Notes under the pieces: generated by a model
Told to the model about the DNA's origin: nothing
The model's database searches: none
Seen by the model: the letters and a program-made list of their open reading frames with translations, nothing else
In this document: one piece after another, positions 41,812 through 53,458 of the stretch
Layout: the number at the start of each line of letters is the position of its first letter
Position numbering within the stretch: the first letter of the stretch is position 1
Assembly (NCBI GenBank): GCA_946811695.1
Contig: OX328123.1
Coordinates: 14,105,162-14,169,161, forward strand
Origin: Gonocerus acuteangulatus
Taxonomy: Eukaryota; Arthropoda; Insecta; Hemiptera; Coreidae
DNA length: 64,000 nt
Reading direction: 5' to 3'
Program-made: the position numbers and the translations under genes

Positions 41812-43303
41812 AGTACTCGCGGGCCTCCTGAAGAGCTATGTGGGGAGCTCGTTCTCCTCCGTGAAGAACTCGGCCCACCTGGTGGAGATCCTGAAGGAAA
41901 GAAGATTTGATGACAACGATATCCTGGTAAGCTTTGATGTCGTCTCCCTGTTCACCAGTCTTCCGGTCAAGGATTCGCTGGATGTCATCAAGAAGAAGAA
42001 GTTCCTGGACGGGCCTATGTTCGAGCTGGCGGAAGTGGTCCTCACATCGTGCTATTTTCAATACGAAGAGGTCATCTACAAGCAGCGAGACGGGGTAGCG
42101 ATGGGCAGCCCCCTTTCCTCAGTGGTAGCCGATATCTTCATGGAGGAGTACGAGCTGCAAGTCATGGAGAAAGCCCCAGAGAAACCGACGCTGTGGCTGA
42201 GGTACGTGGACGACGTCTTCGCTGTGTGGCCGCACGGACATGAGAAACTCGAGCGCTTTTTAGCCTTCCTGAACAGCTACCATCCGGCCATCAAGTTCAC
42301 TATGGAAAAGGAGAGTGATAACCGACTCCCGTTTCTGGACCTGCTTATAGTCAAGGAACCGGGTGGGAGATTCGGACATACAGTATACCGGAAGCCGACG
42401 GCTACGGGGAGGTACTTACACGCCGATTCTCATCACCATCCTGCCCAGAAGAATGGTGTGATCAAGACCCTGACACTGAGAGCCCTTAGGCTGTGCAGCA
42501 GTAAGACCTACCTGGACGCGGAACTGGCTCACCTCAAGGAGGATTTTCTTGGGAACGGGTACGGATCCAAGGAAATCTCTCGTACTATGAACAGAGTTCT
42601 GAGACAGCAGCGACAAGGTGGAGGCACAAAACCGGAAAGGGCGGTGGAGAAGAGGGCAACGTTGCCTTACGTTCGAGGTGTCAGTGAGAAGATTGGCAGG
42701 ATGTTTATGGGACTCGGTGTGGATGTAGCTTACAAACCCCTAGACAAGATGAGCGACTGCCTGGGTTCAGCAAAGGACAAGCAGTGGCTGCTGGATAAGG
42801 GTGTTTACCTTCTTCCATGTGATTGCGGGACAGTTTATGTCGGGCAGACCGGGAAGAAGGTGGCCACAAGAATTGGGCAGCACTGCGCTGATTACCGTCT
42901 GAGACGCACGAAAACTTCCGCTGTCGCGAGACATGGGGAGGAGTGCTCCGGACAGATGCTGTTCGACCAGGCCAGGACGCTAGCGAAGGAAGATGTACTG
43001 GAGAGGAGGCTGGTCAGGGAGGCTATAGAGATCTCGAAGTATAAGAGTGTAGCGATGAACGGCGAGGATGGTCTAGCGCTACCTACAGTCTACGGGCCGG
43101 TTCTGAGACTTCTCCGGTCAGACGGTAGAATGCGCCCCGAACGGCAGACCAGGGAAACCAATGAGCGTAGAAGACAGCTGATTGGTCCGCCTAGGGAGCG
43201 GAAAGAATGGCGGAACGAGGATAGAAAGCCGGCAGGAGCGCGAGCCAAGCATAGCTCCTGCACACCCCGAACTGGACAGAATACGTCTGATGAAGCCCAA
43301 TAG
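41612..43303 (+). CDS. PLE reverse transcriptase with C-terminal GIY-YIG endonuclease (plus copy)
   Basis: Open frame of 563 codons; PLE coding begins near residue 40 with YGLPKIHKEEIPLRPIVS, the first 40 residues being read from the inverted neighbour. RT blocks: SFDVVSLFTSL near 107, GVAMGSPLSSVVAD near 161, catalytic YVDD near 197, LPFLDLL near 240. A linker and then GIY-YIG (GVYLLPCDCGTVYVGQT, about 397-413; R in ATRIGQH) follow. Known role: RT copies the RNA at a break made by the GIY-YIG nuclease. The N-terminal region is missing, so the product is incomplete, but both catalytic domains look intact. Confidence 0.9.
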   Translation: MFSLGGRAFLIRWATTSLMSSATSPPRRVKAASTLVMIYGLPKIHKEEIPLRPIVSMIGAPTYRASKVLAGLLKSYVGSSFSSVKNSAHLVEILKERRFDDNDILVSFDVVSLFTSLPVKDSLDVIKKKKFLDGPMFELAEVVLTSCYFQYEEVIYKQRDGVAMGSPLSSVVADIFMEEYELQVMEKAPEKPTLWLRYVDDVFAVWPHGHEKLERFLAFLNSYHPAIKFTMEKESDNRLPFLDLLIVKEPGGRFGHTVYRKPTATGRYLHADSHHHPAQKNGVIKTLTLRALRLCSSKTYLDAELAHLKEDFLGNGYGSKEISRTMNRVLRQQRQGGGTKPERAVEKRATLPYVRGVSEKIGRMFMGLGVDVAYKPLDKMSDCLGSAKDKQWLLDKGVYLLPCDCGTVYVGQTGKKVATRIGQHCADYRLRRTKTSAVARHGEECSGQMLFDQARTLAKEDVLERRLVREAIEISKYKSVAMNGEDGLALPTVYGPVLRLLRSDGRMRPERQTRETNERRRQLIGPPRERKEWRNEDRKPAGARAKHSSCTPRTGQNTSDEAQ

Positions 43304-43330
43304 GATTTGGGCGAAATATAACGGCAGTAC
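43275..43330 (+). ncRNA. Hammerhead ribozyme (type I) at end of plus PLE
   Basis: CTGATGA 43287-43293, stem II GCCCAA (43295-43300) with loop TAGGAT and TTGGGC (43307-43312), GAAA 43313-43316, self-complementary ATAT 43316-43319, predicted cleavage after A43320. Stem I starts CGT/ACG. All invariant core bases are present. PLEs are known to carry such hammerheads with very short stem III that are thought to act as dimers. It overlaps the last codons of the PLE frame. Confidence 0.8.
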
Positions 43331-43416
43331 AACGGACACCGCTGGAGAAAGAAGCCGAGACAGGATCAAGACGATGCCCCAGCGAAGGAGCCTAAAGGAG
43401 AACATATTTGTATGAA

Positions 43417-43552
43417 GTGTATTGACAGTGGCTGTTTCAACAGATGTTTTAGCATGCATCGAAGTTAGTTAATTATACAAACACTGTGCAGCAACTATGT
43501 GATTTTAAAGTCGGCATAATAAAAAGACCTAGAAATATACGTATTATATGTA

Positions 43553-43607
<55 letters not shown>

Positions 43608-44301
43608 TATACACAGCAAGGCAACATTTCATGAATATTGGCAACAGCAGTTTCATTCCCAATCCAAATTTGTCCAACACTCTAAATATTACAAAAAATC
43701 ATTTGGCTTGGATAGAATATTTGTAAATACCAACCAACCACGATTCTTCTTGGTTTCGAAGCTCGAACGAGAACTCATTACTTGGCGACTATATGCAGTT
43801 AATTAATTAACTGTATATACATCAAAAACAATCTCTGTCGTTCTGATGTCTCGCAACGCGTTTGTGTCGTGGTCTCATTGTTGACTTAAGATTGCATTGG
43901 TATAATGATTTCTAAATAAATATTTCTACTGATGTTATGATATCGAGGACAGAGGCCTACAAAGCCTGCAGTATTCAAATACCATGTTTCATTACTTTGA
44001 TTCACCACCTGAAAATAAAAATGTAACATCACAATAAAGGTAGACTTTAAAAGTTATAACATATTTTGAAAAAACGTAGAGAATATTGTCTCAAAAGTTG
44101 GTAAAAAAAATAATGAATGATTTATATTTTGGTAATTTTTCTTCTATCCTACAAAAAGTTCCTCCAATATTTAAATTATTATATTCATAAGTGACGGATT
44201 TCGAAATGAATTCATTCCAATAGACCTTGTTTGTAGAAATACATCCTCCTCACAAAACTAACGTTGAAAAAAAGGCCATGATCCAGGTCTCTCCTTGGGG
44301 G
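43417..44301. other. No recognised gene; (TA)n at 43555-43600
   Basis: A TA tract lies at 43555-43600. The remaining AT-rich sequence has no assignable feature. Confidence 0.4.
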
Positions 44302-45507
44302 GGCACCTACATTGTTCCCGATCCGATCCGTTCCAATGGCGACCGATTCTCGGTCGTTCAAACTTTATAGTTTCTAGACCGATTTCGGACCGACGAATCA
44401 AAATGGCCGCAAACCTCATATTGTATTTCAGAAAGGTCTACAGCTTCTATATCTTAACCGATTTTAATGCACTTTTCTTTATTCTTTATAAATAAATATT
44501 ATTAGCCCTCACATCAACACAATACTCAAAAATTTAATAAAATATATAAAATTTATAGTAAAGTATAGTTGAGCTTTTTTTTTTTTTTTTTTTTTTTTTT
44601 TCTAAATGAAATTTCCAATTGCCCTCCATCTGCATTAAAAGTAAAAAAATCGAATTTAGATAATTTTAATTTAAAGTAGTTATACATATTCCTTATAATA
44701 TATATACCTATGTATATTTATTTATTTTCTATTCCTTTATTTACTATTATTTTGTTGTTTTCAGTTTCATTTATTTTGTTATACTTTATAATTATTTATT
44801 TCATTTTTTTTATTTATTTATCTTTTTCTTTTGGACTTAGACTGATTTTCATAGTGATAAACTGTAAGGAGACCATCGCCAAACTGTAAGGAGACCATCG
44901 CCAAACTGTAAGGAGACCATCGCCAAACTGTAAGGAGACCATCGCCAAACTTTACGGGTCTCTGAAAACAAATAAATAAATAAATAAATCTTTATTCTTT
45001 TTTCTTCTTCTTAAATGAAAGCTAATAAAATTTAGAAAAATCTTGTCACTTCACGTTTTTGTTTTTTGATCCCCTTGTTTATTAAATTACGTGGAAAGAT
45101 GTTTATAACCTACCAATTCTTATGACCTCCTAGCTACCGTTCTTATAAATAATATTAAAATATGAATAACAATACTTCTCTCTTCGTAGTGTAACAGGTA
45201 AAATTGACTGTTACACTAAGATTTATTTTTTCGTGACTGATATACTTCCAGAAGATTGATTGGCCTCCCAACTCCCCTTTTATTCCTCCAACAAGGTATT
45301 CGAAGTTTTCTATACTTATTAGGTGGTATTTTTGAATTAATCACTCATTTTCACTTCACTACGAGTTCATTATTGACAAGCTGTGACTAGATCGGATCGG
45401 ATCGGGTCGGGACTAATGTAGGCACTCAAGTTGGCCGTTGTCGGTCTAACGAAATAGGATTGCATCGGATCGGATCGGGAGAAATACGGATCCAATGTTG
45501 GTGCAGC
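44302..45507. mobile_element. Putative TIR element with GATCCGATCCG ends
   Basis: Left end 'gcacctacattgttcccgatccgatccg'; on the right, inverted matches occur at 45391-45425 and again at 45465-45505 ('atcggatcggatcggg...ccaatgttggtgc'). Interior includes a T-run (44577-44601), a 4-copy tandem repeat and a LINE tail. The double right end makes the exact limit uncertain. Superfamily not assigned. Confidence 0.45.
44862..44950 (+). repeat. Four copies of a 22-bp unit in a LINE-like 3' end
   Basis: AACTGTAAGGAGACCATCGC repeated four times, then 'aaactttacgggtctctgaaaac' and (AAAT)n. A short tandem repeat followed by an (AAAT)n tail suggests a LINE 3' terminus. Confidence 0.8.
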
Positions 45508-45611
45508 CTGATAACAGTTTGCCTTTGAAAGTTATAATTGTATTGGGCCAAGTTATATACTCTTAATACCTTGTCAAGAACCTAATTATTTGTGCATTTC
45601 CAAAATCTTTC

Positions 45612-46199
45612 GTGAAAAATGTAGAATCAAATCTCAAAGCGAAGCAAAAACTACCACAGGAAACTGACAGTATCCTGAGCGGAAATTACCTTGGCCGAGT
45701 ATCGGAAAGAGTTGGACGGATGCTAAGAAAGGTAGGGGTGCAGACAGCATATAGGAGCAGGGGAACTTTGAAAAACCGGCTACCAAAAACGAAGGATGTC
45801 ATCCAGCCGCTGGACAAGTCGGGAGTCTACCGAGTGTCGTGTACTTCCTGTGGGTCTTCGTATGTTGGTCAAAGTGGTAGAAAATTAAAAGTACGGATTA
45901 AAGAGCATTTGACCAGAAAGGATTCGGAGATGAGGAAACATGTACTTAAAGAAAACCATGGCACAGATTTCCTCGACTGTGAAGTACTGGAGACATTGAG
46001 GAAGGGAAGAAAGATGGACATGGCAGAAAAGGTTTGGATTAAAATTGATGCTGTCTCGGAGAAGAATGTTAACGTAAAAGGAGACGGCGATACGTTGAAG
46101 CATGTTTCAACCTCAGCCCTACAGTCCCTCGCTGCTTTCCAAAGCCAGTCTAGGAGCAAGGCTCGGCTGAATAAGAGCCAATGCATGGTGGGTACTTAG
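45612..46199 (+). pseudogene. Third PLE lineage: linker and GIY-YIG endonuclease, 5'-truncated
   Basis: One hundred and ninety-five codons. LGRVSERVGRMLRKVGVQTA is the post-RT linker; SGVYRVSCTSCGSSYVGQSG with KLKVRIKEH is the GIY-YIG domain (about residues 76-105). It has the CxxC-type insert common in Penelope nucleases. No RT upstream. Sequence differs clearly from the 41-43 kb and 54-55 kb PLEs. About 300 bp downstream (46495-46535) 'attgaaaatggggcttagtccctgaaaacg' looks like the decayed ribozyme-bearing end. Confidence 0.75.
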
Positions 46200-46836
46200 C
46201 TTTCTCTCTAGTCTTTTCATATGTTTTTCATATCTTTTCATATCATTGTATCCTATTTTAGACTTATTTATTCCTGCATGTGTGTTTGTGTGATAGAATG
46301 AAAGTATTTATTATTTATTGTTTGAATGTGTGTTTTAACTTTTTATTGACTTGACTTTTAAATAATTGGACGAAATGGGGTTTTATGTTATTTTAATATG
46401 TAGTCTCAGGTTTTACGATTGTTTTTTGTTATTATTGTTTTGTTATTTTAATCTGTTTTAAATTGAACCTGTTTTAATTACTGTATTGTGTCACAGGGCA
46501 TTGAAAATGGGGCTTAGTCCCTGAAAACGTTTTGCCAATAAAACACTTGTGGGAATTTTCGACCATTTTTTCATGCTTGGAAATTACTACGTTCAACCAC
46601 CGATTTCTACGAACGAGATCGCTCTATCAAAAATTGCATACGAACCAAATCTGTAAAAAAAATCATTAAGCTTTTGAATAGATGGTTTACATTTAATTCG
46701 ATTTACTAACCGGTTTCAAGATATAAAATTATATATCTGAAATTCAAAAAAAAAAATCTATTGTCCTCGAAAACGGTTATAGATGTCCCCTTCGAAATGA
46801 TTTATTAGATTTCCCGAGTCCAATTACTTATAAAAC

Positions 46837-47501
46837 GTCCTTCTCTCAGAAACTGCGTCATATTAGCGCGGTTCCGTTCTTATCCCTAGTGTCATAGAAA
46901 TAGAAATAGACTAGAAATAGAAACAGTTATTATTTCAGATCGACCTTTCGTGAAATGCTTTTATGGCCCGTGACAAAGGGCCAGCGTGCCCTATTACCTG
47001 GAAATACACCCTACAGTTGGGTCGGTCAGCCCCCACCGCTGCAAACTAGAAATACTTATTTCACTGGTCAATGCATTGAAAAATATCAAAATTCTACAAA
47101 TAGATGCAATTTAAAACAAAAAACAACCAATTAAAAAATGAGCTAAACAACTACGCCCGTTTAAAAGAACAAAAAAAACACATTTGACGTTTTAAGCACT
47201 TATTTCTCCGATTGACATCGCCTGATCGAAAATTGCTTAAGAACCTTTTTTGTGGAAAATTTAGTAAATTTGGAATAGTGCTTTGGTTGAAAAGGTATGG
47301 TTCAATTGTCTTATTAGTAAAAAAAATTGTGCATACATTTTAAAAAATCCTTAAACGGTCCAAATTCAATTTCGCCCAAAACCCATGTTGGGGGGACAGA
47401 CTATGATGGCTAACGAACTTGACATTTGAAATTAGACGAAACATTTTCGTACCAAATTACATGACAATCGGTCCATTTGCAGCCTGTCAGAGAGCGAACT
47501 G

Positions 47502-47552
<51 letters not shown>
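46837..47552 (+). mobile_element. HINE-1 copy (plus), internally deleted
   Basis: 5' end GTCCTTCTCTCAGAAACTGC at 46837, subterminal repeat TTAGCGCGGTTCC at about 46862, internal text 'ccgattgacatcgcctgatcgaaaattgctt', then 'gagagcgaac' and (CA)n/(TA)n at 47500-47552. The hairpin end is missing. Confidence 0.65.
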
Positions 47553-47553
<1 letters not shown>

Positions 47554-48054
47554 CTGATAATACCTAGATTATACTCTCCAATTCAGAATACCTGGAATTC
47601 TCAAAAATTCTAAGAAATATAAATGAGGCATACATACTAAGAATCCTTTTTGGAGGGAAATAGTCTATTTGAAAGAAGTGCATGCAGATGTTTGTAAGAC
47701 TATTTCAGCATTTTTCTCCATACCTTGAATACCTAAGGAACTTGGAGAGGAAGAGGATTCACATCTGGTATTTGAGTATTTCTAGAAGAAGAACGCCTTT
47801 CAAGAATTCCTTAAGAGAGGCTTTATGTATTATTGTGCAATGACCGGAAGTTTCGCTATTTCCTTTAGCATTTTCCCTTTTCCTATACTTGTGATTCTCT
47901 TTTCAAATGTACTGTGGCTGGACTCTACGGGAAAAAGTACTATCTGAATGCGTACTTTAGCATTTTCTGAAGGAATGCTATTTTGGATTAAACTCACGAG
48001 GGACACCCAGTTGACACCGGAAATGACCCTCATTGTTGAGTACACACATACTTA
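47553..48054. other. No recognised feature
   Basis: Unassigned AT-rich sequence. Confidence 0.35.
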
Positions 48055-48158
48055 TATATATATATATATATACACAATATGTATATAGGTATGGAATGCT
48101 ACGTCAAGCTTCGTGGCGAAAAAAAAATATCCTGGCGGGCATCATGTTAACATACATT

Positions 48159-48199
<41 letters not shown>

Positions 48200-48285
48200 G
48201 TATATGTAAATGTATGTTAACATAATGCCCGCCAGGATATTTTTTTTTTCGCCACGAAGCTATCCTGGCGGCATCCTACATTTAC

Positions 48286-48344
<59 letters not shown>

Positions 48345-48383
48345 AATGTATGTTAACATGATGCCCGCCAGGATATTGTTTTT
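48055..48383. repeat. (TA)n-centred palindromes with repeated 'gcccgccaggatat'
   Basis: 'cctggcgggcatcatgttaacatacatttacata' flanks a (TA)n centre (48163-48196) as an inverted repeat of about 60 bp, including 'cgccacgaagct'. A second (TA)n (48288-48342) repeats the right side. The flank continues past HINE-1 copy C at 49710 ('tttttttcgccacgaaactt'). Confidence 0.75.
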
Positions 48384-48517
48384 AGCGCGGTTCCTCCCTC
48401 CCCCATAGGGAGGAACCCCGCTTATAAGGTTGATACAATGAAACAATCCGAAAGTGCCGACTAGAAAATTTCGCGTTTCAGAACCCCTAGAGACCGAAAA
48501 TAACGGTGGTTGAAATT

Positions 48518-48568
<51 letters not shown>

Positions 48569-48598
48569 GTATATATTTATTTATATATATGTATATAT

Positions 48599-48680
<82 letters not shown>

Positions 48681-49709
48681 TTGTCTGTTCGCTCATTTCT
48701 GGCTTCCCTAATGGTCCGATTGTGATGAAATTTGGTAGAAAAATCCTTCGTCCAATTTAAAAGGTCAAGTTCGTTAACCAGCAGAATCCGCCCACTGGAA
48801 GATGGCGTTTGGGGCGAAATTCGCGCAAAAATAATCGTAACCTTTACGTTTTTGAATTCATGAGCTTGTAAGTACTCGTTTTATAGGCTTCTTGGGCTAG
48901 GAAAACGAATGAAACCATTTTCAAGGCGATAGCTTTAACCGTTTTCGAAAAAATTGGAAAGATAGTTTTTGATTACCGTTTTTGGTTTGGGTACTTAGAA
49001 TCATGGGATTCAGTTGAAACATTTTCTGCATGTTCTACTTTCATTAAAACTATTATGTTGAAATTTTTGTTACGTTTGGAGTTTAGGAAGGGTTAGAATA
49101 AAATATTTTATTAACAGACATAAAAAGTTTTGGTAGCTTTGTATACTTTCTTTAATATCGCGAAAAAGGTTGAGAATCTTGGTAAACGGAAGAATACCAT
49201 TAGAAAGCTTATTAAATGCTCTAAGAAAAAGGTTCTAATGAAAGTTTTGATTAGGCGATGTCAATCGGAGAGATAAGAGCTTAAAACTTTAAAGTAATTG
49301 ATTTCGCTTATTCGAACTGTTCTTTTTGTCTGTTTTTTATTCCTTGTTATTTTTTAATTGCTTATTGTTGGATAATGTATTTGAAAATAAAACAAGTTAA
49401 GAAAAATAGGAAAAACAATTTAATGTTAGAGATATGGATTTCCAAGATTCCAAGACCTTGTCACTAGCGGGTCCGTTTCTAGTGTAGCAGACCCTTCCAG
49501 GTAAGATTGTAAATCATGACCTTTCAAGACTTTACTACTCACAGGAATGGCGTTAGTGACCTTAAGGGTTGACACGCCATTATAATAATTAATTTAAAAA
49601 AAAATACTGGTGGAACCAAAATAATAACTGCTTCTATTTTAATCTTTCCAAATTAGACTAGGGATATGAACGGAACCGCGCTAAGATGATGCAGTCCTGC
49701 GAGACGGAC
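48384..49709 (-). mobile_element. HINE-1 copy C, complete
   Basis: 3' hairpin at 48384-48420 (GGTTCCTCCCT/AGGGAGGAACC), long (TA)n with variants (48521-48680), 5' end GTCCGTCTCGCAGGACTGCA at 49709. The surrounding palindrome copy at 48238-48262 shows an unbroken T-run between 'ggatat' and 'cgccacgaag', which is the empty site: again insertion in a T run. Confidence 0.75.
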
Positions 49710-50189
49710 TTTTGTTGTTTTTTTTCGCCACGAAACTTGACGTAGCATTCCCCTAGCATACGATTAAGCGAGTCCATAAACCAGCAAAATCAGTCCTTCT
49801 TGCCTATGCCCGCCGTACAGTGGCGTCAGAGCGGAATAATTCGATTTTCGAATGCGGTGATTTGGTTTATCTAGTTTCTGATTTTCATACTAGATAAAGC
49901 AAATCACTACTAGCCAAATACCCGTGCTTTGTCACGGCAGAAATGTAGTTATTTTATTGCGTTAAATAATGTATCAGCAAAATTAACGTAACTACATAAT
50001 TTTTTTTCAGTTTATTATAGCACGGCTTCAGTCATGCTATATTTTTTACATCAATTATTAGGTAATCAAAGTATTAAGTTTCTTGACACTGGGGCGCTCC
50101 GACCAATGCCAAGAAACAGATAACCTATAGATAACCCGTTATCTATAGGTTACCAGCATGGGCGTATCATAGCCTCCTTTCTAAATCTA
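49710..50189. other. Two short inverted repeats, no gene
   Basis: TGATTTGGTTTATCTAGT pairs with ACTAGATAAAGCAAATCA (49858-49907), and AACCTATAGATAAC pairs with GTTATCTATAGGTT around 50134 (2-bp centre). Confidence 0.6.
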
Positions 50190-51224
50190 TGGGGCGTATA
50201 TAAGGGGGAGGGGGCTGAGCCGTTCCGTCACCATCAGCTAAGCAACCATAAATTTGAAACCAGAAGACTTAATAATTGGTAGACGGGCTTCTGTAATAAA
50301 CGTCATGTAGTTTGGGAAGGATGTGACATCGCCATCATCGTGTGAAATCAAAGAATTCGTTCAAAATGGCTACTTCACGCTAAAGCACATTTATTGGTTT
50401 TGACTTAAAAATCTGTAAAAAATAGATTTTTTTTTTAAAACTACGAGGTACCATTTTGAAGCTTATTAAATAATGCAACTTTTGAGGCGGACCCAAAGCT
50501 CTAAGTCTAAAATAGCTGATTAAGAAAATATTGAATAATTTAATAAAAAACTAATATTAAACATTCTCATCTATATGGCTTTTAATTTACATAGTAATAT
50601 TTCAATAACGGGTGTTTCTTATTGGAAATTTAATGTAGATTCTAAAAATGTTGCCGTTGTTTACTATACATTGATCACAAATTCCGAAAACTCAGTTTTT
50701 CTCTAAAAAAGCCAGCAGTTTTTAAAGAATACAAAAGTTTGAGTAGCTCCTCTACATTTTCAGATAGAATGCTCATTTTTGCGCCCCTGAACTACAAATG
50801 ATATGCAGAATAAACGCCTAAAGTTATGACACCTCAATGTGGGACACCCTGTATAGTAGATGGGATGGGATCTAGGAACAGTATGATTTTATTACTTCTT
50901 TCAAGAGTATTCCCATTAATTTAGGAACACTGTAACAATATAAGAATAATATAAGTTTTTCTAAACTACACAATTTTCTGAATCAGGGGTATATAATTGT
51001 AAAAGTAAGAGAGTAGAATTATCGAAGTATTCCCAGCTCTACGATGGTCAACTAAGCCACACATCAGTCGAACTGGTCAAAAAAAAAAAAAAAATATTAG
51101 AATGCTTTACAAAAGTATGAGGTAGAAATTTAAAAGAAAACCATTGAGCTATGATTTCAAAAATAGCTCCGCCTTCCACCGAGTCATGGCAGATCACTAG
51201 ACGTGTTTTTTTTTTGTTTTTTTT
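50190..51224. other. Unassigned, contains R4 start and a TACAGGGTG-type end
   Basis: 'gggcgtatataagggggaggggg' at 50193 begins like repeat R4. At 50840-50858 'gtgggacaccctgtata' is the inverse of TATACAGGGTGTCCCAC, a terminus resembling 24025 and 59250. Extent leftward unknown. Confidence 0.4.
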
Positions 51225-51283
51225 TTACCGAAAATTTCGCGTTTCAGAACCCCTAGAGACCGAAAATAACGGTGGTTGAAATT

Positions 51284-51340
<57 letters not shown>

Positions 51341-51373
51341 TTATTTATATATATGTATATATTTATTTTTATA

Positions 51374-51432
<59 letters not shown>

Positions 51433-52245
51433 CTGTTCGCTCATTTCTGGCTTCCCTAATGGTCCGATTTTGATGAAATTTGGTACAAAAATCTTTCGTC
51501 TAATTTGAAAGGTCAAGTTCGTTAACCAGCAAAATCCGCCCACTGGAAGATGGCGTTTTGGGCGAAATTCGCGTAAAAAAAATCGTAACGCTTACGTTTT
51601 TGAGTTCATAAGCTTGTAAGTACTCGTTTCATATGCTTCTTGGGCTAGAAAATCGAATGAAACCATTTTCGAGGCGATAGTTTTAACCATTTTCGAGAAA
51701 ATTGGAAAAATATTTTTTGATTACCGTTTTTGGTTTGGGTACTTGAATCATGGGATTCAGTTGAGACATTTTTTGCATGTTTAAATTTCATTAAAACTAA
51801 TATGTTAAACTTTTGGTTACGTTTGGAGTTAAGGAAGGGTTAGAATAAAATATTTCATGAACACTCATGAAAAGTTTTGGGAACTTCGTCTCCTTTCATT
51901 AATATCTTGAACACGGTGTGGAAATCGTGGTAAGTGGATAGAAACTATTTGAAAGCTTACTAAATTCTCTACAAAAAAGATTCTAAAACTATTTTTGATT
52001 AGGTTAGGTCAATCGGATAAATAAGTGCTTAAAACTTCAAATACGTCTGTTTTGTTCTTATGAACGGGTTTTTGTCGTTCTTTTTGTAATTTTTGTCTCT
52101 TCCCCTTAGTTTTTTATTGCTTTTTATTTTTGTAATTCTTATATTAGGTAAATGTATTTGTGTTTAAAACAGGATAGTTAAAATGAGAACCAATTTTCTG
52201 TTGTTAGAAATACATGAGTTAGAAAAATACGAGTACCTTTGCATA
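51225..52245 (-). mobile_element. HINE-1 copy D, lacking both terminal structures
   Basis: Matches copy C from 'aaatttcgcgtttcagaacccctagagaccga' through the (TA)n tract (51287-51428) to about 52240. The hairpin and the 5' GTCCG end are both missing. Confidence 0.65.
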
Positions 52246-52849
52246 AATTCCTAGCAACCGGAAAATTTGCATGAAAGATAGGGACAACATTATAAGGGAA
52301 TTGGAAAAAGCCCTTATCGATCCCATTAGTGCAAAGAATTTTTTCGAGGTCAAAGTTCGCTAAAAAAGGTTTTTAGGAATTTTCAACGAAACTTTTTGTT
52401 TTATGGTAAAAATAGTTCAGACAAAAATTGTAGATTGTGCAATTATGTACAAAACTTGACTTCACAGTTTTTGTCATTAGATTAACCATTTCTGAGAAAA
52501 GGCGATTCCAGAATTATCTTTAGTTTTATTCAACATAATATGCCAGACTCAGCTAGAAGTTTGACGAGGAAACAATGGTTTGGCTACCTGCTCCTCTTTC
52601 TAAGGTCCTGACAATAAGTACCGTTACAGCCCCAGCCATAAGCCTCGCAAAATGACCTGCTTGACATTTGATAATATTAAACTCGAGAAGGAGTTCCTCT
52701 TTTTGTGTCTCTGTTTACTTCAGTTATTAATTTTTATTTATGTTGTACGCCTTGTTTTTTAATTGGGTGCTGTTATTGTGATTGCATTTTTTTCAAAAAA
52801 CAAAGCTAGTAAATGAGAAGGATGTTCACACTTATATAAAAAATAATTT
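52246..52849. other. No recognised feature
   Basis: Unassigned sequence, no supported frame. Confidence 0.35.
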
Positions 52850-53092
52850 TGGAGGGAACTGGGAGAATTCCGGGGGGGCCTGAAAGGATTTTGGCGGGTA
52901 TGGGATAATAAAAATCTAGAACATGGAATAGTTAGACAATTAAAACGCTATTACGCCCAAAAGAAATTACTTTTTTTCTGAACTAAGTGATCTTATTATT
53001 ATTTTTAAGGTTTTTACGATACATTTTTACCGATTGCGGGGGGGGGGAGCAGCCCTTTCAGCCCCCCCTTATATACGCCCATGCACGTTTTT
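52850..53092 (-). repeat. Repeat R4 copy (minus)
   Basis: Reverse complement of the 27665-27910 pattern, ending 'ttatatacgccca' at about 53092, with G runs at 52872 and 53037. Confidence 0.65.
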
Positions 53093-53243
53093 GTTTTATT
53101 TTATTGATGTATAGAGCTTTACTTTAGAATGAGAGCTGGATTGTGTAATTTCCGCTTCTGTGTAAGTTACTACTGCCGGTTTTCCTGACGCCTTAATATC
53201 ACTTTTATTCAAGATGTTCGAGAGGATGTTGACAATTTTCACG

Positions 53244-53246
<3 letters not shown>

Positions 53247-53302
<56 letters not shown>
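53247..53302. repeat. (TA)n microsatellite left of PLE pair
   Basis: TA repeat, mirrored by the tract at 55630-55700 on the other side of the inverted PLE pair. Confidence 0.95.
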
Positions 53303-53306
<4 letters not shown>

Positions 53307-53404
53307 TTCCTGTGGATGACCCAAAATATTTCTTAATGCGTTTCGTTCTTTTAGGCTTAGGGTCGGGAAAAAGTAGTACTCCCTTGTGTCACACACTTTA
53401 TTTT

Positions 53405-53458
53405 GCATGCCCTACATGTTTCGTGCTTAATTCATTCGCACCTCAATAGGGGCACTTC
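53405..53458 (-). ncRNA. Inactivated hammerhead at end of minus arm
   Basis: Same stem I, stem II, GAAA and ACATGT as the plus arm, but the first core box is CTATTGA (53449-53443) instead of CTGATGA, losing G5 and A6. The motif should not cleave. Confidence 0.75.

Larger units (their letters stand above)
40431..43404. mobile_element. Head-to-head Penelope-like element dimer with 12-bp TSD
   Basis: TATTTGTATGAA at 40419-40430 and again at 43405-43416 brackets the whole structure. Inside, the order is: C-terminal part (minus), N-terminal part (minus), RT core (plus), C-terminal part (plus). Arms about 40436-41345 and 42424-43375 are near-identical inverted copies. The minus half lacks the RT core, the plus half lacks the N-terminal part, so each half has what the other is missing. 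A hammerhead ends each arm. Confidence 0.85.
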
